DNA of 64,000 nucleotides from CAVRCA01 sp963719345 (GCA_963719345.1 CAVRCA010000004.1:496001-560000); one strand, 5' to 3'. Shown: positions 46,634-56,282, counted from the stretch's first letter. Notes: generated by a model from the letters alone, not told the origin. Numbers and translations are program-made.

Positions 46634-48778
46634 ATGATACGAAATAGACTATTGAGGACAACAAGCATTGCGCTGGCCTTGGCGGCCATGCTTGGCCAGG
46701 CCACCCCTACAATGGCCCGCGACAATGACGACTTTTCGGACCCGCACCTGTCGCTTACCGACAAGGTAGCGATGCTCCGCAAGAAGGTGAAATACGTCTT
46801 TGTCATTTTCCACGAGAACGAATTTTTCGACCATTTCTTCGGCACCTTTCCGGGCGCGAACGGATTGTTCGCGGCGCCACCGGGCCATAAGCCCGCCAAC
46901 CAAATGGCGAACTTCGTCCAGAAATACCTAGACACGGACCTCAACGTTGCCGAAATCTCGCCCTTCCTGATGCCGCAGGCGGTGAACACGGCGGCCGGGG
47001 ATATCGGGCCGATTTACCCGGCGGACGAGATTTCCGTCGACCACAGCCACCAGGGGATGTCCAACAGCCTGCATGTCGACCCGGCCACCGGCATCGCGGC
47101 AAATGACCGCTACGCGATGGATCAGGAGGGCCTGACCACTGACGATGCGGGAAGTATTGTCACGCCGAGCGGCGCCGCGCCAACTTCGATCACCTTGGCC
47201 CAGCAGCAGAAGGCCGAAACGGACGTCGGCCATATCGACTGCGACACCATCCCGTTCATGTGGTCATGGGCGCAGCGTTTCGCCTTATTTGACAACTTCC
47301 GCCAGACTATCGTCGGGCCGTCGACGCCGAACGCCATCGCAATCATCGCCGGGCAGTCCGGGGAGACGCAGTGGGCGCTGCATCCCGAGCAGGGCGCTAC
47401 GGTCACCTACGGGAACCCCAGCTTCCCCAATCCCCTGGGCGCCAGCTACGGGTCCAACGTGATGCCGTCCACCAGCAACGCCTTCGTCCCCGTGGTCAAC
47501 GATCCGGGACCGTTCCCCGGGTCGAACCTTGACACCAACGCGGTTAAGCCGCCCTACAATTTCGACGAGAGCCCGACCAACCCGACGGTCAACCTGACCT
47601 TCGCCACCCAGCCGCTCTCGTTCATGGGCTCGAACATCCAGAACATTATCGCCAACGACCCGAACCCCGCGGCGGATCTGCTCGACGTGCAGCATGACAT
47701 CCAGACCATCGCCAGCACGGATCCGGCGGTGAACTGGGGCTGGTATCAGCAGGGCTTCAACGCCAACGACGTTCCCGACCCCTATGAGCCGCAGGGCACT
47801 GCGACCCCGAACCCGAACAACGACCCGGGGCTAAACACCGGCTACATCCTGCACCACAACGGTCCCCAATATTTCGGCTACCTGGCCGATAATCCGCAGG
47901 TGCTGAACAGCAACCTGCATGGAGCCAGGGATTTTTTCCAGGCGGTTGAGGGGCGGACGCTGCCCGCAAGCGGCGGCGTGTTCTATCTCCGCGGCGGTTA
48001 CAACAACAATGACGGGCTGGTGCCAGTCGACCCGACGCCCGCCATCCAGCAAGCCTTCCTGGGCAACGACGACCATCCTGCCTATTCGGACCAGCAGATC
48101 TCCGAGGCGTTCGCCGCCAAGGCTATCAGCGACATCGCGAACAGCCCGTACTGGGAGAACAGCGCGATCATCATCACCTACGACGAGACGGACGGGTTCT
48201 ATGACCATGTCTCGCCGATGCGCCGCAGCACATTTGCCGACGGCTCGCCGCTCGCTGCCGGTCCGCGGATCCCGACCATTGTGATCTCGCCCTTTGCCCG
48301 CGCGGGCAAAATCTCCCACCGCTACAGCGAGCATGGTTCAATCATCAAGTTCATCAACGAGCTCTTTGGCTTGACCCCGCTGGCCTCGCTGCCCGACGAG
48401 GAGAATGGCCGGGCGCTTGGCTTGCAGAACCTGGGCCAGCCAAATCTCGGTCCTTCGGACGACCCGAACAATAAGCTCGGCGATCTGACAGAGGCGTTCG
48501 ACTATGACATCCTGTCGGGCAAGAAGGATCCGCTGCCCGCCTCGCTCGCCGTTTTCACGCCGGACCAGATCAACAGCCTGCCGCACCTCGCCCAGGCCAA
48601 CTACTCGCCGAACGGCTACACCAATGGCGCTTGCGCGGCGCTCGGTATCCTGCCTACCGACTTCCCGTCTCAGGACGCCTATCAGCAGGGCCAGCCGATC
48701 GATCCGTATCCGAGCACGGTTAACCCGCGCCCCACCCAATCGCCGGGCCTGCCGACCTCGGGCAGCTGGACGCCCTGA
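46634..48778 (+). CDS. Secreted phosphoesterase (AcpA/phospholipase C family)
   Basis: 714 residues. Signal peptide: TSIALALAAMLGQATPTMA. The phosphoesterase family pattern is clear: YVFVIFHENEFFDHFFGTFP near the mature N-terminus, DCDTIPFMWSWAQRFALFDN with NFRQTIVGPSTPN, and SAIIITYDETDGFYDHVSPM with ISPFARAGKISHRYSEHGSI near the C-terminus. These hold the metal-binding Glu/Asp/His residues of acid phosphatase A and phospholipase C relatives. It would release phosphate from organic esters in the periplasm or outside. A strong hairpin terminator follows the stop. Confidence 0.87.
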   Translation: MIRNRLLRTTSIALALAAMLGQATPTMARDNDDFSDPHLSLTDKVAMLRKKVKYVFVIFHENEFFDHFFGTFPGANGLFAAPPGHKPANQMANFVQKYLDTDLNVAEISPFLMPQAVNTAAGDIGPIYPADEISVDHSHQGMSNSLHVDPATGIAANDRYAMDQEGLTTDDAGSIVTPSGAAPTSITLAQQQKAETDVGHIDCDTIPFMWSWAQRFALFDNFRQTIVGPSTPNAIAIIAGQSGETQWALHPEQGATVTYGNPSFPNPLGASYGSNVMPSTSNAFVPVVNDPGPFPGSNLDTNAVKPPYNFDESPTNPTVNLTFATQPLSFMGSNIQNIIANDPNPAADLLDVQHDIQTIASTDPAVNWGWYQQGFNANDVPDPYEPQGTATPNPNNDPGLNTGYILHHNGPQYFGYLADNPQVLNSNLHGARDFFQAVEGRTLPASGGVFYLRGGYNNNDGLVPVDPTPAIQQAFLGNDDHPAYSDQQISEAFAAKAISDIANSPYWENSAIIITYDETDGFYDHVSPMRRSTFADGSPLAAGPRIPTIVISPFARAGKISHRYSEHGSIIKFINELFGLTPLASLPDEENGRALGLQNLGQPNLGPSDDPNNKLGDLTEAFDYDILSGKKDPLPASLAVFTPDQINSLPHLAQANYSPNGYTNGACAALGILPTDFPSQDAYQQGQPIDPYPSTVNPRPTQSPGLPTSGSWTP

Positions 48779-48823
48779 TCCCTCCAGGACCAGCGTCCCC
48801 GATAGACGAGCTAAAACACCTGA

Positions 48824-48854
48824 GGACGGAAGCCGGGCTTCCGTCCTTCTTGTT
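48824..48854 (+). terminator. Rho-independent terminator after phosphoesterase gene
   Basis: GGACGGAAGC (48824-48833), loop CGG, GCTTCCGTCC (48837-48846): a perfect 10-bp stem followed by TTCTTGTT. It separates the phosphoesterase from the binding-protein gene that starts 16 bases later. Confidence 0.8.
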
Positions 48855-48869
48855 ACGTATAGACCAGGG

Positions 48870-49886
48870 ATGCCAATGTACCGCTCGCTGTGTGGCCTAC
48901 TCCTTGCCGGCCTCGCGGTGGTCTGCGGTCCTGCCCATGGGCAGACGCTGCCTGCCATACGCACGACCCACCATCTGACGTGCGCCACCATACAGGCCGC
49001 GGACGATTGGAACGGCCAGGACATCCACGGCAATCTGTCCGGCCTTGGCGCCGAGGTCTGCCGTGCCGTTGCAGTGGCCATTCTGGGCAGCGCGGACGGT
49101 CTGACGGTCACGGCGTTTCCGGGTGAGCCGGAGGCGCTCAATGCCCTCAAGGCGGGCACCGTCCAGTTGGCGGTCGGCATCTCGCCCACTACCAGGACGG
49201 CGGTGCAGTACGGCGCCGGCTTCGGGCGCCCCGTCTTCTATGATTCCCAGCGTATCATGGTGCCCAAGGACAGCGGGATCACCAGCCTGTCCGGCCTGCG
49301 CGACAAACTTATCTGTGCCCTCGACATGACCCCGCCAGAGCGGACGCTGCGGGACGAGCTCACGGCACGCGGCATCAACTACGCGTTGCAGTCGCACTCG
49401 GAACAGGGCGAAATGGACGCGGCCGTCGCCATTCGCCATTGCATCGCGGTTACAGGCATGGAGACGCGCTTGGTGCAGTCGCGGGCCAACTTCCATGCCC
49501 GGACAAGCGACTACGTATTTCTGCCGGAGCGGCTGACCTTGAGCCCGGTAGTTCCAGCCTTCCGCTATGGCGACCAAGCCTTCAGTCTCGTAGTGGATTG
49601 GACAGTTGCTGCGCTGATTGAGGCGGAGTCCCTCGGAATTACCCAGCAGAACGTTTCCGAGGCCGCTCGGCGTGAGGACATGCGGGCCGAGCAACTGCTG
49701 GGGCACGACTTCGCGACCGCCCAGTCGCTCGGCTTGGCGCGCGACTGGGCGGTCAAGGTTATCGCCGCGACCGGCAACTACGGCGAGGTCTTCCAACGCA
49801 CGACAGGCAAATTCTACCATGTCGAGCGTGGACTGAACGCGCTCTGGACCCAGGGCGGGTTGATGACGCCATTGCCGATGCAATGA
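48870..49886 (+). CDS. Amino-acid-type ABC substrate-binding protein
   Basis: 338 residues from ATG 48870 (ATG 48876 is equally possible). Signal peptide: LCGLLLAGLAVVCGPAHGQ. The body is a type-2 periplasmic binding fold of the polar amino-acid family, close to AapJ-like proteins: LTCATIQAADDWNGQDIHGN, GLGAEVCRAVAVAILG, GTVQLAVGISPTTRTAVQYG and AIRHCIAVTGMETRLVQSRA. No permease or ATPase gene is adjacent, so it is an orphan. The region after it is an insertion-sequence area. Confidence 0.78.
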   Translation: MPMYRSLCGLLLAGLAVVCGPAHGQTLPAIRTTHHLTCATIQAADDWNGQDIHGNLSGLGAEVCRAVAVAILGSADGLTVTAFPGEPEALNALKAGTVQLAVGISPTTRTAVQYGAGFGRPVFYDSQRIMVPKDSGITSLSGLRDKLICALDMTPPERTLRDELTARGINYALQSHSEQGEMDAAVAIRHCIAVTGMETRLVQSRANFHARTSDYVFLPERLTLSPVVPAFRYGDQAFSLVVDWTVAALIEAESLGITQQNVSEAARREDMRAEQLLGHDFATAQSLGLARDWAVKVIAATGNYGEVFQRTTGKFYHVERGLNALWTQGGLMTPLPMQ

Positions 49887-49984
49887 CGAAAGAGCTCGCG
49901 AGCGGCCACTGTCGAGGCGCCATCTCCCACATCCCAAACAGTGGCGGAGCATTCGAAAAGATGCCGCCTACCGTCGCCGGGCGA

Positions 49985-50190
49985 TCAAGATCGAGGAATG
50001 GCCGAGGCTCGCGAGAACGGAAAGCCTCGCATCCGGCCGGTCCTGCTCCGCCGCGCGGATCTGCTTTTTTATGCGTCAGATCGAGGCCGTCCAACGCGGT
50101 CCAGACCGAGCCGTAGCTGGCCGAAACCCCATGCTCGCCCAGCAGCCACGCCTGCAGCTCGGCAATCGGCGCATCGGGATTGGGGCCGCC
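49985..50190 (-). pseudogene. IS630-type transposase N-terminal remnant
   Basis: The reverse strand reads PDAPIAELQAWLLGEHGVSA, then YGSVWTALDGLDLTHKK. This is the second helix-turn-helix region of IS630-type transposases. After an A6 run near 50060 the conserved frame shifts (QIRAAEQDRPDAR), then similarity ends. The remaining catalytic half is missing. The remnant sits just left of the IS701-type element. Confidence 0.65.
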
Positions 50191-50289
50191 CCGGTTGACA
50201 GCAAATTGCCTACCGCGTGCGCGCACGAGAAGCGCTATGTGGCGGAGGCAGCGTCCGCTAACGGCGTACGCTGACCGTACTTTGCCTAG

Positions 50290-50306
50290 CACTACTTTGG
50301 CAGATT
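50290..50306 (+). repeat. IS701-type left terminal inverted repeat
   Basis: CACTACTTTGGCAGATT. It contains the transposase stop codon (reverse complement TAG at 50292-50294). Confidence 0.85.
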
Positions 50307-51621
50307 GTCAGAGTTGAGCCTCTTGCGGCAATGCGGGCATCGCTTTTTCCGCCTCGTCCGAGTGAGGCGGCGAGACTGCAGGAAGGCGTAGGCGATCATG
50401 GTCATCAGCGCGTGCCGATGCAGGCCGGCCCATGATCGCCCCTCGAAGTGGTCGAGGCCCAGTTCCTCCTTGAGCTGCTGATGCGCCTGCTCGCAGACCC
50501 AGCGCGCCTTGATGGCGCCGGCAAGTTGCCGGAGCGGCGTCTCGGCCGGAAGGTTCGAGAGGTAGTATTTGCGCTCGCCGGTCGAGCGGTGCTCGCCGAT
50601 CAGCCAGACCTCCTCACCCGGGACGTGCTGAGCGCCCATCGCGCCGATCCGTTGCGGCGGTCCATCGGCGACGCGCACGCGCAGCGCCGCGAAGCGCGCT
50701 CGCAGGCGTCCCTTGGTGCCGCGGCGCCAGCTGACCGTCCGCCAGGGCGCCGCCTCCAGCATCGCCTGCGCGGTGACCGACGAGCTGTCGGGAACATGGC
50801 GCTTGCGAGGACGGCCGCGGCCTGCGACGGGGAAGATCATCGCGACATCCGCCGGGTAGACCTTCTGCTTGAAGGGGATGCCGACCGCCCAACGGAGGCC
50901 GCGCGCGCTCAAGGCCTGGCGAAACGGTGCGCTCAGGCCGTAGCCCGCGTCGGCGAGGACGCAGCCGAAGCGCAGCCCCGCGGCGCGCACGCGATCAATC
51001 TCCTGCAACGCGATCTCCGGCTTGGTTTGAAAGGTCCGGCGATCCTCCGGCACGCCGGCGCGGCGCAATCGCACTGGATCGGACGTCCAGCTCTCGGGCA
51101 GGAACAGCCGCAGACCCGACCACGACCGGGACTTCGCCCGCCGCCAGCGTGAGCGAGACCAGCGTCTGGCAATTGGCGTTCTTGCCGAGCGCCGACGCGT
51201 ATTGCGGTGCCACGCCCACCGAATGCGCGCCCTTTTTGGGCAAAGCCGTGTCGTCGACGATCAGCCAAGCGTCATCGCCCCCGACCATCGCGTCGGCCCG
51301 CGCGAGCAGGGTGTTCTCCAACGGCGCCGCATCCCACACGCCGCCCGCGATGAAGTGGTGCAGCTGGTCGTAGCCGACCTGCGCGTCGCGCGCCGCGATT
51401 GGCTGGACGCTTTTGCGGTCGCCAGCGTCGATCAGCCCTGCCACGTAGACCGGGCACATCCGCGCCCGCGCCTTATGCCGCAGACCCTCCAGGAACGGCG
51501 CAAGCCAGCGCTTGCAGTTCCAGCCCGCCAACGCTTGTCCATGGTCGGCCCTTCCAATGCCGACCGCCGATGAATCACACGAGACCGCGTCGCGGGAATC
51601 CAGAAAACGCAGGCTGCTCAA
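50292..51621 (-). pseudogene. IS701-type transposase, frameshifted
   Basis: The N-terminal frame reads WLAPFLEGLRHKARARMCPV and DAWLIVDDTALPKKGAHSVG (DDE domain start), up to GEVPVVVG. The frame then shifts by one base near 51114, and the protein continues as RLRRAGVPEDRRTFQTKPE, GCVLADAGYGLSAPFRQALS, KARWVCEQAHQQLKEELGLD and a C-terminal zinc-ribbon-like end (CPHCRKRL). Skipping the extra base gives GLRLFLPESWTSDPVRLRRA, a clean join. The gene would otherwise be a full-length transposase of about 440 residues. Confidence 0.85.
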
Positions 51622-51638
51622 AATCTGCCAAAGTAGTG
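51622..51638 (-). repeat. IS701-type right terminal inverted repeat
   Basis: Exact reverse complement of 50290-50306; next to it, 51639-51642 is CTAG, the likely target duplication. Confidence 0.85.
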
Positions 51639-51713
51639 CTAGGGTCCAGACTTATTTGGTCCACCAAATGACGATGGCGGCGAGGGCTACGGAACGACGG
51701 GTTCAGGAACAGC

Positions 51714-52832
51714 CTATAGCAAAGACTTGCTCAGGCCGGCAGCTCGCGGGAGGTGATCTCGTGACCGAAAGCGTCCGGGATCGAGGCAATCCGGCTGCCC
51801 CGTGGCGGTGAAGGCGCAGGGGTACATCAGGAAGGCGAAGTTCGGCTTCTGATGCGGGCCAGCGCCGGGCAGCACGATGTCAGTCGCGCTGTTATAGCCG
51901 ACCCAGTTCCCCTCCCAGCCGCCGAACAGTCGCTCGCGCACCTCGCGGACTGCCGCGCTATCGAGCGCGAGCTTCTGTTCCAGCACCGCCTTGCGCACGT
52001 CGGCGGGGTCGAGCGGAAACCAGCCTGTCCCGTCGAGGTAGGCTTCGCACCGGCAGTGCTGCGCCTTGGAGACGTTGCCGCCCGCGCCCAACCAGGGGAT
52101 CCATCGGCCCTCCCCCACGCGGATGCCGTAGACGTCGCGGGCCGGAAATCCGGCCGCGCGGGCCAGGCCGGTCATCAGCCCGTTGATGTCGGCGCACTTG
52201 CCGCTTAGGTTGCCGCTCTCCAGCATGCTTTTGAAATCACCAAAGCCGCAGCCCGGTGTTTCTGGGTTGCGCGACGTGTTGTCCACGACCCAATCGTAAA
52301 TCGCCCGCAGCCGCTTGCGCGGGTCGGCGATGCCGTGGGTGATGCGCTCAGTCGTCTCCTGCACAATGCCGTCGAGCGGCACGCTTTCGGTGGGCTGCGT
52401 CCAGAACCGCCGCTCGGCTTCCGTCACCGGCAGCACCGGACTTCCCCCGTCACGGTCGCGGGCGGCGACCACCTGCACCATCTCCACAGCCTTCTCGCCG
52501 GAACCGCCGTCCCACGTGGCCCTGAAGGTGCCGGCGCCGTACTTCGCATCCGGTAAGACCTCCGTGCGGCCGGTGCCTTGCCAGTGCTGCTGGAGCACGG
52601 CCTGATAGCCTCCGGCGTCTTGCGCCATGGGCAGCCAGAGTTGCGCCGCGCCCGGCCCGTCCAGTAGCGTGACCCGCGTCGTGATCTCGAAGCGCCGCCA
52701 CCCTGCCGGCGCCTCAGCTGATGCCGGCTCTGCCGCGGCAGCCTGCGCGGCACGGGACCGCATTCCGGCGGCATCGGCCACACTGGCCAGGGCAACGGCC
52801 GTGCCGGAGAAAAGGAGGGCACGACGGTCCAT
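51714..52832 (-). CDS. Transglutaminase-like domain protein, exported, C-terminus frameshifted
   Basis: 372 residues as read. ATG 52832 opens MDRRALLFSGTAVALASVAD, a Sec- or Tat-like signal. The transglutaminase-like core has Cys in GNLSGKCADINGLMTGLARA, His in AQHCRCEAYL and Asp in WFPLDPADV. Such proteins act as cysteine peptidases or related hydrolases in the envelope. Near 51776 one extra base makes the end read RFRSRDHLPRAAGL; removing it gives DPDAFGHEITSRELPA and a stop at 51731, which fits relatives better. The 298-base gap upstream of it has no gene. Confidence 0.82.
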   Translation of the reverse strand: MDRRALLFSGTAVALASVADAAGMRSRAAQAAAAEPASAEAPAGWRRFEITTRVTLLDGPGAAQLWLPMAQDAGGYQAVLQQHWQGTGRTEVLPDAKYGAGTFRATWDGGSGEKAVEMVQVVAARDRDGGSPVLPVTEAERRFWTQPTESVPLDGIVQETTERITHGIADPRKRLRAIYDWVVDNTSRNPETPGCGFGDFKSMLESGNLSGKCADINGLMTGLARAAGFPARDVYGIRVGEGRWIPWLGAGGNVSKAQHCRCEAYLDGTGWFPLDPADVRKAVLEQKLALDSAAVREVRERLFGGWEGNWVGYNSATDIVLPGAGPHQKPNFAFLMYPCAFTATGQPDCLDPGRFRSRDHLPRAAGLSKSLL

Positions 52833-53130
52833 CGATCGCTCCCGGATGGTTAGAACTGAGGTGACTAAACCTTGGTTGCCTGTCAACCATCAAGAGCGCG
52901 GAAGGGCTTGGTGTCGCAACGCGCAACTCTGACCTGAGGACCACCAAGACGACCGACGACAGGACAACCGACGACCGGATTGCCCTTTGTTTCGGGAGCT
53001 GCAGGGGACCGGAGACGGACAACCGGGTGTGACGCTGATCCGAGCTTCGCTTCCGCGCAGGGCTCGTCCTGGACCGGGTCTGGAGCCTGCATGATCTGCG
53101 TGCCATGCTTGGCGGTGACAAGGAGGGGGA

Positions 53131-53907
53131 ATGCGCGACACTCCGCATGACGATCTGATCCGTGACCAGTTCACTCGCCAGGCGATCCCGTTCAGCACCG
53201 CACCGGCGATCTCCGACGAGCACGCGCTCGCCATGATCGTCGCCGCTGGTCGGCCTGGACCGGACGATACTGTGCTCGATCTCGCATGCGGCGGCGGCCT
53301 GATCGTATGCGCCTTCGCCCCTCATGTCCGTCACGCGACAGGCATCGATCTGACGCCGGCGATGCTGGATCGCGCCCGCGCGCTCTCTGCCGAGAAAGGG
53401 TTGAGCAATGTCGCGTGGCGGCAGGGCGACGTTCGCGCGCTGCCGTGGCCCGATGCAAGCTTCAGCATCGTCGTCACGCGTTTCTCCTTCCATCACTTCC
53501 ATGATCCGCTTGGCGCGCTTCGTGAGATGATGCGGGTCTGCCGGCTGGGCGGGCGGATTGTCGTGGTGGACATGTATGCGTCCGAGGAGAGGGCAAAGGC
53601 GGAGGCGTGGAACCGGCTGGAGGTGCTGCGCGACCCGTCGCATGTCCGAGCCCTGAGCCTGGCGGAGTTGACCGCGCTGTTCCCCGCCGCCGGTTTGCCA
53701 AACCCGGAGGTTCGGTTTTACGAGCTACGCGGCGACGTAAAGAGTTTGCTCGCACGCTCGTTCCCGCTGCCGGGGGATGCGGAGAGGATCACCGCGCTGT
53801 TCGCGGCCCAGACGGAGCGGGACAGCATGGGCATTGCGGTGCGACGCGAGGGAGCGGCGCTGCACTACGCATATCGGGTGGCGATCCTGGCCACGACACG
53901 AGACTGA
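53131..53907 (+). CDS. Class I SAM-dependent methyltransferase (UbiE/COQ5-like)
   Basis: 258 residues. SAM-binding motif I is DTVLDLACGGGLIVCAFAPH, followed by ATGIDLTPAMLDRARALSAE (motif II acidic residue), NVAWRQGDVRALPWPDASFS and FHHFHDPLGALREMMRVCRL. This is a Methyltransf_11-type enzyme of unknown substrate. ATG 53131 follows AAGGAGGGG. It stands alone. Confidence 0.9.
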   Translation: MRDTPHDDLIRDQFTRQAIPFSTAPAISDEHALAMIVAAGRPGPDDTVLDLACGGGLIVCAFAPHVRHATGIDLTPAMLDRARALSAEKGLSNVAWRQGDVRALPWPDASFSIVVTRFSFHHFHDPLGALREMMRVCRLGGRIVVVDMYASEERAKAEAWNRLEVLRDPSHVRALSLAELTALFPAAGLPNPEVRFYELRGDVKSLLARSFPLPGDAERITALFAAQTERDSMGIAVRREGAALHYAYRVAILATTRD

Positions 53908-54342
53908 CACGGAAGTCCTCCATGGCCACCTGACGCCCCTGACCCGCCGGAACCCCGCGACGCGACGCTCAGGCCAACGTGGCGGACCGGGATTTGCCAC
54001 GATCGCGAGATAACCAAGCCGGCGATAACCGTGGGGACCCCCACGAGCGTGTCGACGCGCGGATCGTCGGCGAGTGCCGGGTTTCCGGAGACCTTCTTTT
54101 GGCGTTGCCAGAGGGGTGATGCACACGCGCAACCCAAAAGGGTCAGCGACATGCATCGCGTAGTCGTGATCCAGGCGGCCCGGGCACATAAGCAGGTCAA
54201 AAAGCCTGGGATCAGAGGAGCCTACTTGGCATCTCTAAACCAAGGCCTCGACAGGAACGCTCCTCTTCAATCGTTGTTCTGTTTGATACCATCATGCTGC
54301 TTCGGCGGCACTAGCGGTTCTTTATCTGTTCTGTGGAACACC
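53908..54342. other. Intergenic stretch without supported gene
   Basis: 435 bases between the methyltransferase and Ku genes. Short minus-strand frames exist (for example GNPALADDPRVDTLVGVPTV around 54000-54080), but they lack a start site and family similarity. I see no RNA gene or clear promoter beyond a TTTATCTGTTCTG stretch near 54320. Confidence 0.4.
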
Positions 54343-55306
54343 ATGGCACAACGACCCATTTGGCGGGGCCATCTGCGCCTTGCTCTCGTCTCTTGCCCGG
54401 TCGCGCTCTACAGCGCCAAGCACGATCGCGGCGCAATCCGCTTCAACATGATCAACCCGGAAACCGGACACCGCATCCGCATGGTGACGGTGGATGGCGA
54501 GACCGGCGACGCGCTCGAGCGGCGCAATCTGGTGAAGGGGTATGAGTTCAAGAAGGACCAGTATCTCATCTTGAACGATGAGGATTTCGACAGCGTCAAG
54601 GTCGAGAGTTCCTCTATGATGACGGTCGAGAAGTTCGTCGAGGCGGACTTGATCGACCCGATCTACTACGATGCGAGCTATTACCTCGCACCCGACGGCA
54701 AGGCGGGAGAAGATGTCTATGCCGTGCTGCGGGAGGCCATCCAGAAAACTGGTCGCGTCGCGCTGTCCCGCGTCGTCATCTCCCAGCGCGAGCGCACGAT
54801 TGCATTGCGGGTGATGGAAGGCTGGCCTGGTCGCACATACGCTTCATGAGGAGCGCGACCTCAATCAGGCCAAGCCGCTGTTCGCGGACGCCCAGGGTAT
54901 CAAGACCGATCCGGAGATGGTGCAACTCGCCGTCCAGCTGATCGACCGGCAGACCAGCCGTTATGACCCGTCAGACACCGAGGATCGCTTCGAGACGCGG
55001 CTCCGGGCCATGATCGATGCCAAGCTGAAGGGGGAGGGGCTCCATGTGGAGGAAGCGCCGCAAGAGCGAAGCAACGTCGTCGACCTCATGGCCGCCCTGA
55101 AGAAGAGCCTTGGGCAGATCGCTGGGAAGGAAGCGGCTACGGAGGCCGCCGAGCCGAGAAAGAAGACAGCCTCTTCGTCAGAAGACGTGCGTCGGCAACC
55201 GGGGCTCAAACTGCCGCTCAAGGGCGGCAAGGGGGCGGCGGCAAGCGCGAAATCGGCGGAACCTCAGCCGGCTCAGGCTGCCAAATCGTCTCGCAAGCGG
55301 GCCTGA
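54343..55306 (+). pseudogene. ku: Ku protein (non-homologous end joining), frameshifted
   Basis: The first frame from ATG 54343 carries the Ku core (PIWRGHLRLALVSCPVALYS, VKGYEFKKDQYLILNDEDFD, RVALSRVVISQRERTIALR). Near 54820 the frame breaks; one frame on comes GLVAHTLHEERDLNQAKPLF, IDRQTSRYDPSDTEDRFETR and a basic, alanine-rich tail (SSRKRA). Ku binds DNA ends and recruits ligase D; no ligD lies in the window. The joined protein is about 320 residues, normal for bacterial Ku. The 3' end overlaps a small zinc-ribbon gene on the other strand by 34 bases. Confidence 0.87.
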
Positions 55307-55470
55307 TCACCGTCCGGGAGCCAGCGCTGCAATCGCACTTCGCGGTCGTCTTCCTCCAGGCAGACTATGCAGTGGATCTCGGACGCGGTGAGCAGGTGGC
55401 CAAGCTCTCCATCTCCAAGACCGCATTCGGGGCAGTGGAAATGCCAGTGAGCTCCTAAGTTCTGCGTCAT
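55273..55470 (-). CDS. Small zinc-ribbon protein
   Basis: 65 residues from ATG 55470: MTQNLGAHWHFHCPECGLGD, then SEIHCIVCLEEDDREVRLQR. Two CxxC pairs 20-odd residues apart form a probable zinc ribbon. The frame is clean and its composition is protein-like, unlike nearby shadow frames. No strong ribosome site is visible. The 3' end overlaps the Ku 3' end. Its place between Ku and SRAP genes suggests, but does not prove, a DNA-repair link. Confidence 0.55.
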   Translation of the reverse strand: MTQNLGAHWHFHCPECGLGDGELGHLLTASEIHCIVCLEEDDREVRLQRWLPDGDQARLRDDLAA

Positions 55471-55532
55471 GTTGCGTTCCGACTGAAGAGCCGGCCTCCT
55501 TACGGCACCTCCGCCAAGGCGCGGAGGGGAAA

Positions 55533-56282
55533 TTACCCAACGAATTTGCCAGCAGCGGACCACGCCCTGAAGGCCCACAAGGGACCAAAACGCTGGAGTG
55601 CCGAAGAAGTTATCGGTAGCCGACCACCGCAGGGCTTTGCATGATCCCAGCGGCGAAGACGTGGGCCGGCCAGATCAGGGCCGCTCGGCATACGTGCTTT
55701 CCTCATCGGACTTGCTGGACGATCAGATCTCCCAGCCCGAAGTGGTCGGAGCAATTGCGCTTCCGAGTGATCGAGGTTGAGCCAAGCTTGCCAGTCCCGG
55801 CGCTCCAGGACCACGACCTGGCGATTGTGAATGGGTGCGACATCGGGGCCGGGGTCCGTGGTCAGGAGCGTGAACGCGTCTCCCGCGTCGTCGGGCATGG
55901 GACGCCACAAGCCGGCAAGGCAAAACCAGTCATCGCCGGCTTTGGTGAACTTCCATTTCGACTTCGGCGACTTGGTGCCCGTGAACTCGAAGAAGTGCGA
56001 GGCCGGCACCAGGCAACGTCCCTTCGGGAAGCGTCGCCCTTCGCTGCGGAAGTTGATGATCGGCGCTCCCTTGGGCCGCGCCGGCGGAAATCCCCAGCGC
56101 AATTGGGCGAACTCGATCCCCCGCTCCACCTGCCTGATCACCGGTGCCGTTTCGGTGGGCCAGATATCCTCGCGCGGCGCCAGGTTGGGTGCGGCATCGG
56201 GAAACCGGACGGGGATGCGTGTCTGACCGAATGCCTCCAGATAGGCGCTGTAGGGGATGTGATTGCCATAATCATTGCACAT
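55533..56282 (-). CDS. SOS response-associated peptidase (SRAP/HMCES family), C-terminus frameshifted
   Basis: ATG 56282 begins MCNDYGNHIPYSAYLEAFGQ; Cys 2 is the catalytic nucleophile that crosslinks to abasic sites in single-stranded DNA. Other family marks: PNLAPREDIWPTE, RSEGRRFPKGRCLVPASHFF with EFTG, and the His motif APIHNRQVVVLERRDWQAWL. The family Asn/Glu/His set is recognisable but divergent. After LLRPLRAG one extra base near 55725 takes the frame to 55533; skipping it gives DLIVQQVR and a stop at 55703, the normal family end (about 192 residues). It lies beside Ku. Confidence 0.83.
   Translation of the reverse strand: MCNDYGNHIPYSAYLEAFGQTRIPVRFPDAAPNLAPREDIWPTETAPVIRQVERGIEFAQLRWGFPPARPKGAPIINFRSEGRRFPKGRCLVPASHFFEFTGTKSPKSKWKFTKAGDDWFCLAGLWRPMPDDAGDAFTLLTTDPGPDVAPIHNRQVVVLERRDWQAWLNLDHSEAQLLRPLRAGRSDRPASPMRKARMPSGPDLAGPRLRRWDHAKPCGGRLPITSSALQRFGPLWAFRAWSAAGKFVG

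Larger units (their letters stand above)
50290..51638. mobile_element. IS701-type insertion sequence, structurally complete
   Basis: 1,349 bp bounded by perfect 17-bp terminal inverted repeats (CACTACTTTGGCAGATT, 50290-50306, and its complement at 51622-51638). CTAG flanks both ends (50286-50289 and 51639-51642), which fits the 4-base YTAR target duplication of the IS701 family. It carries one transposase on the minus strand, whose frame is broken once. The intact ends point to a fairly recent insertion. Confidence 0.82.

Noticed and set aside
54343..55306. Programmed frameshift in ku
   Set aside because: No slippery heptamer or downstream structure stands out, and the same kind of break occurs in many unrelated genes here.
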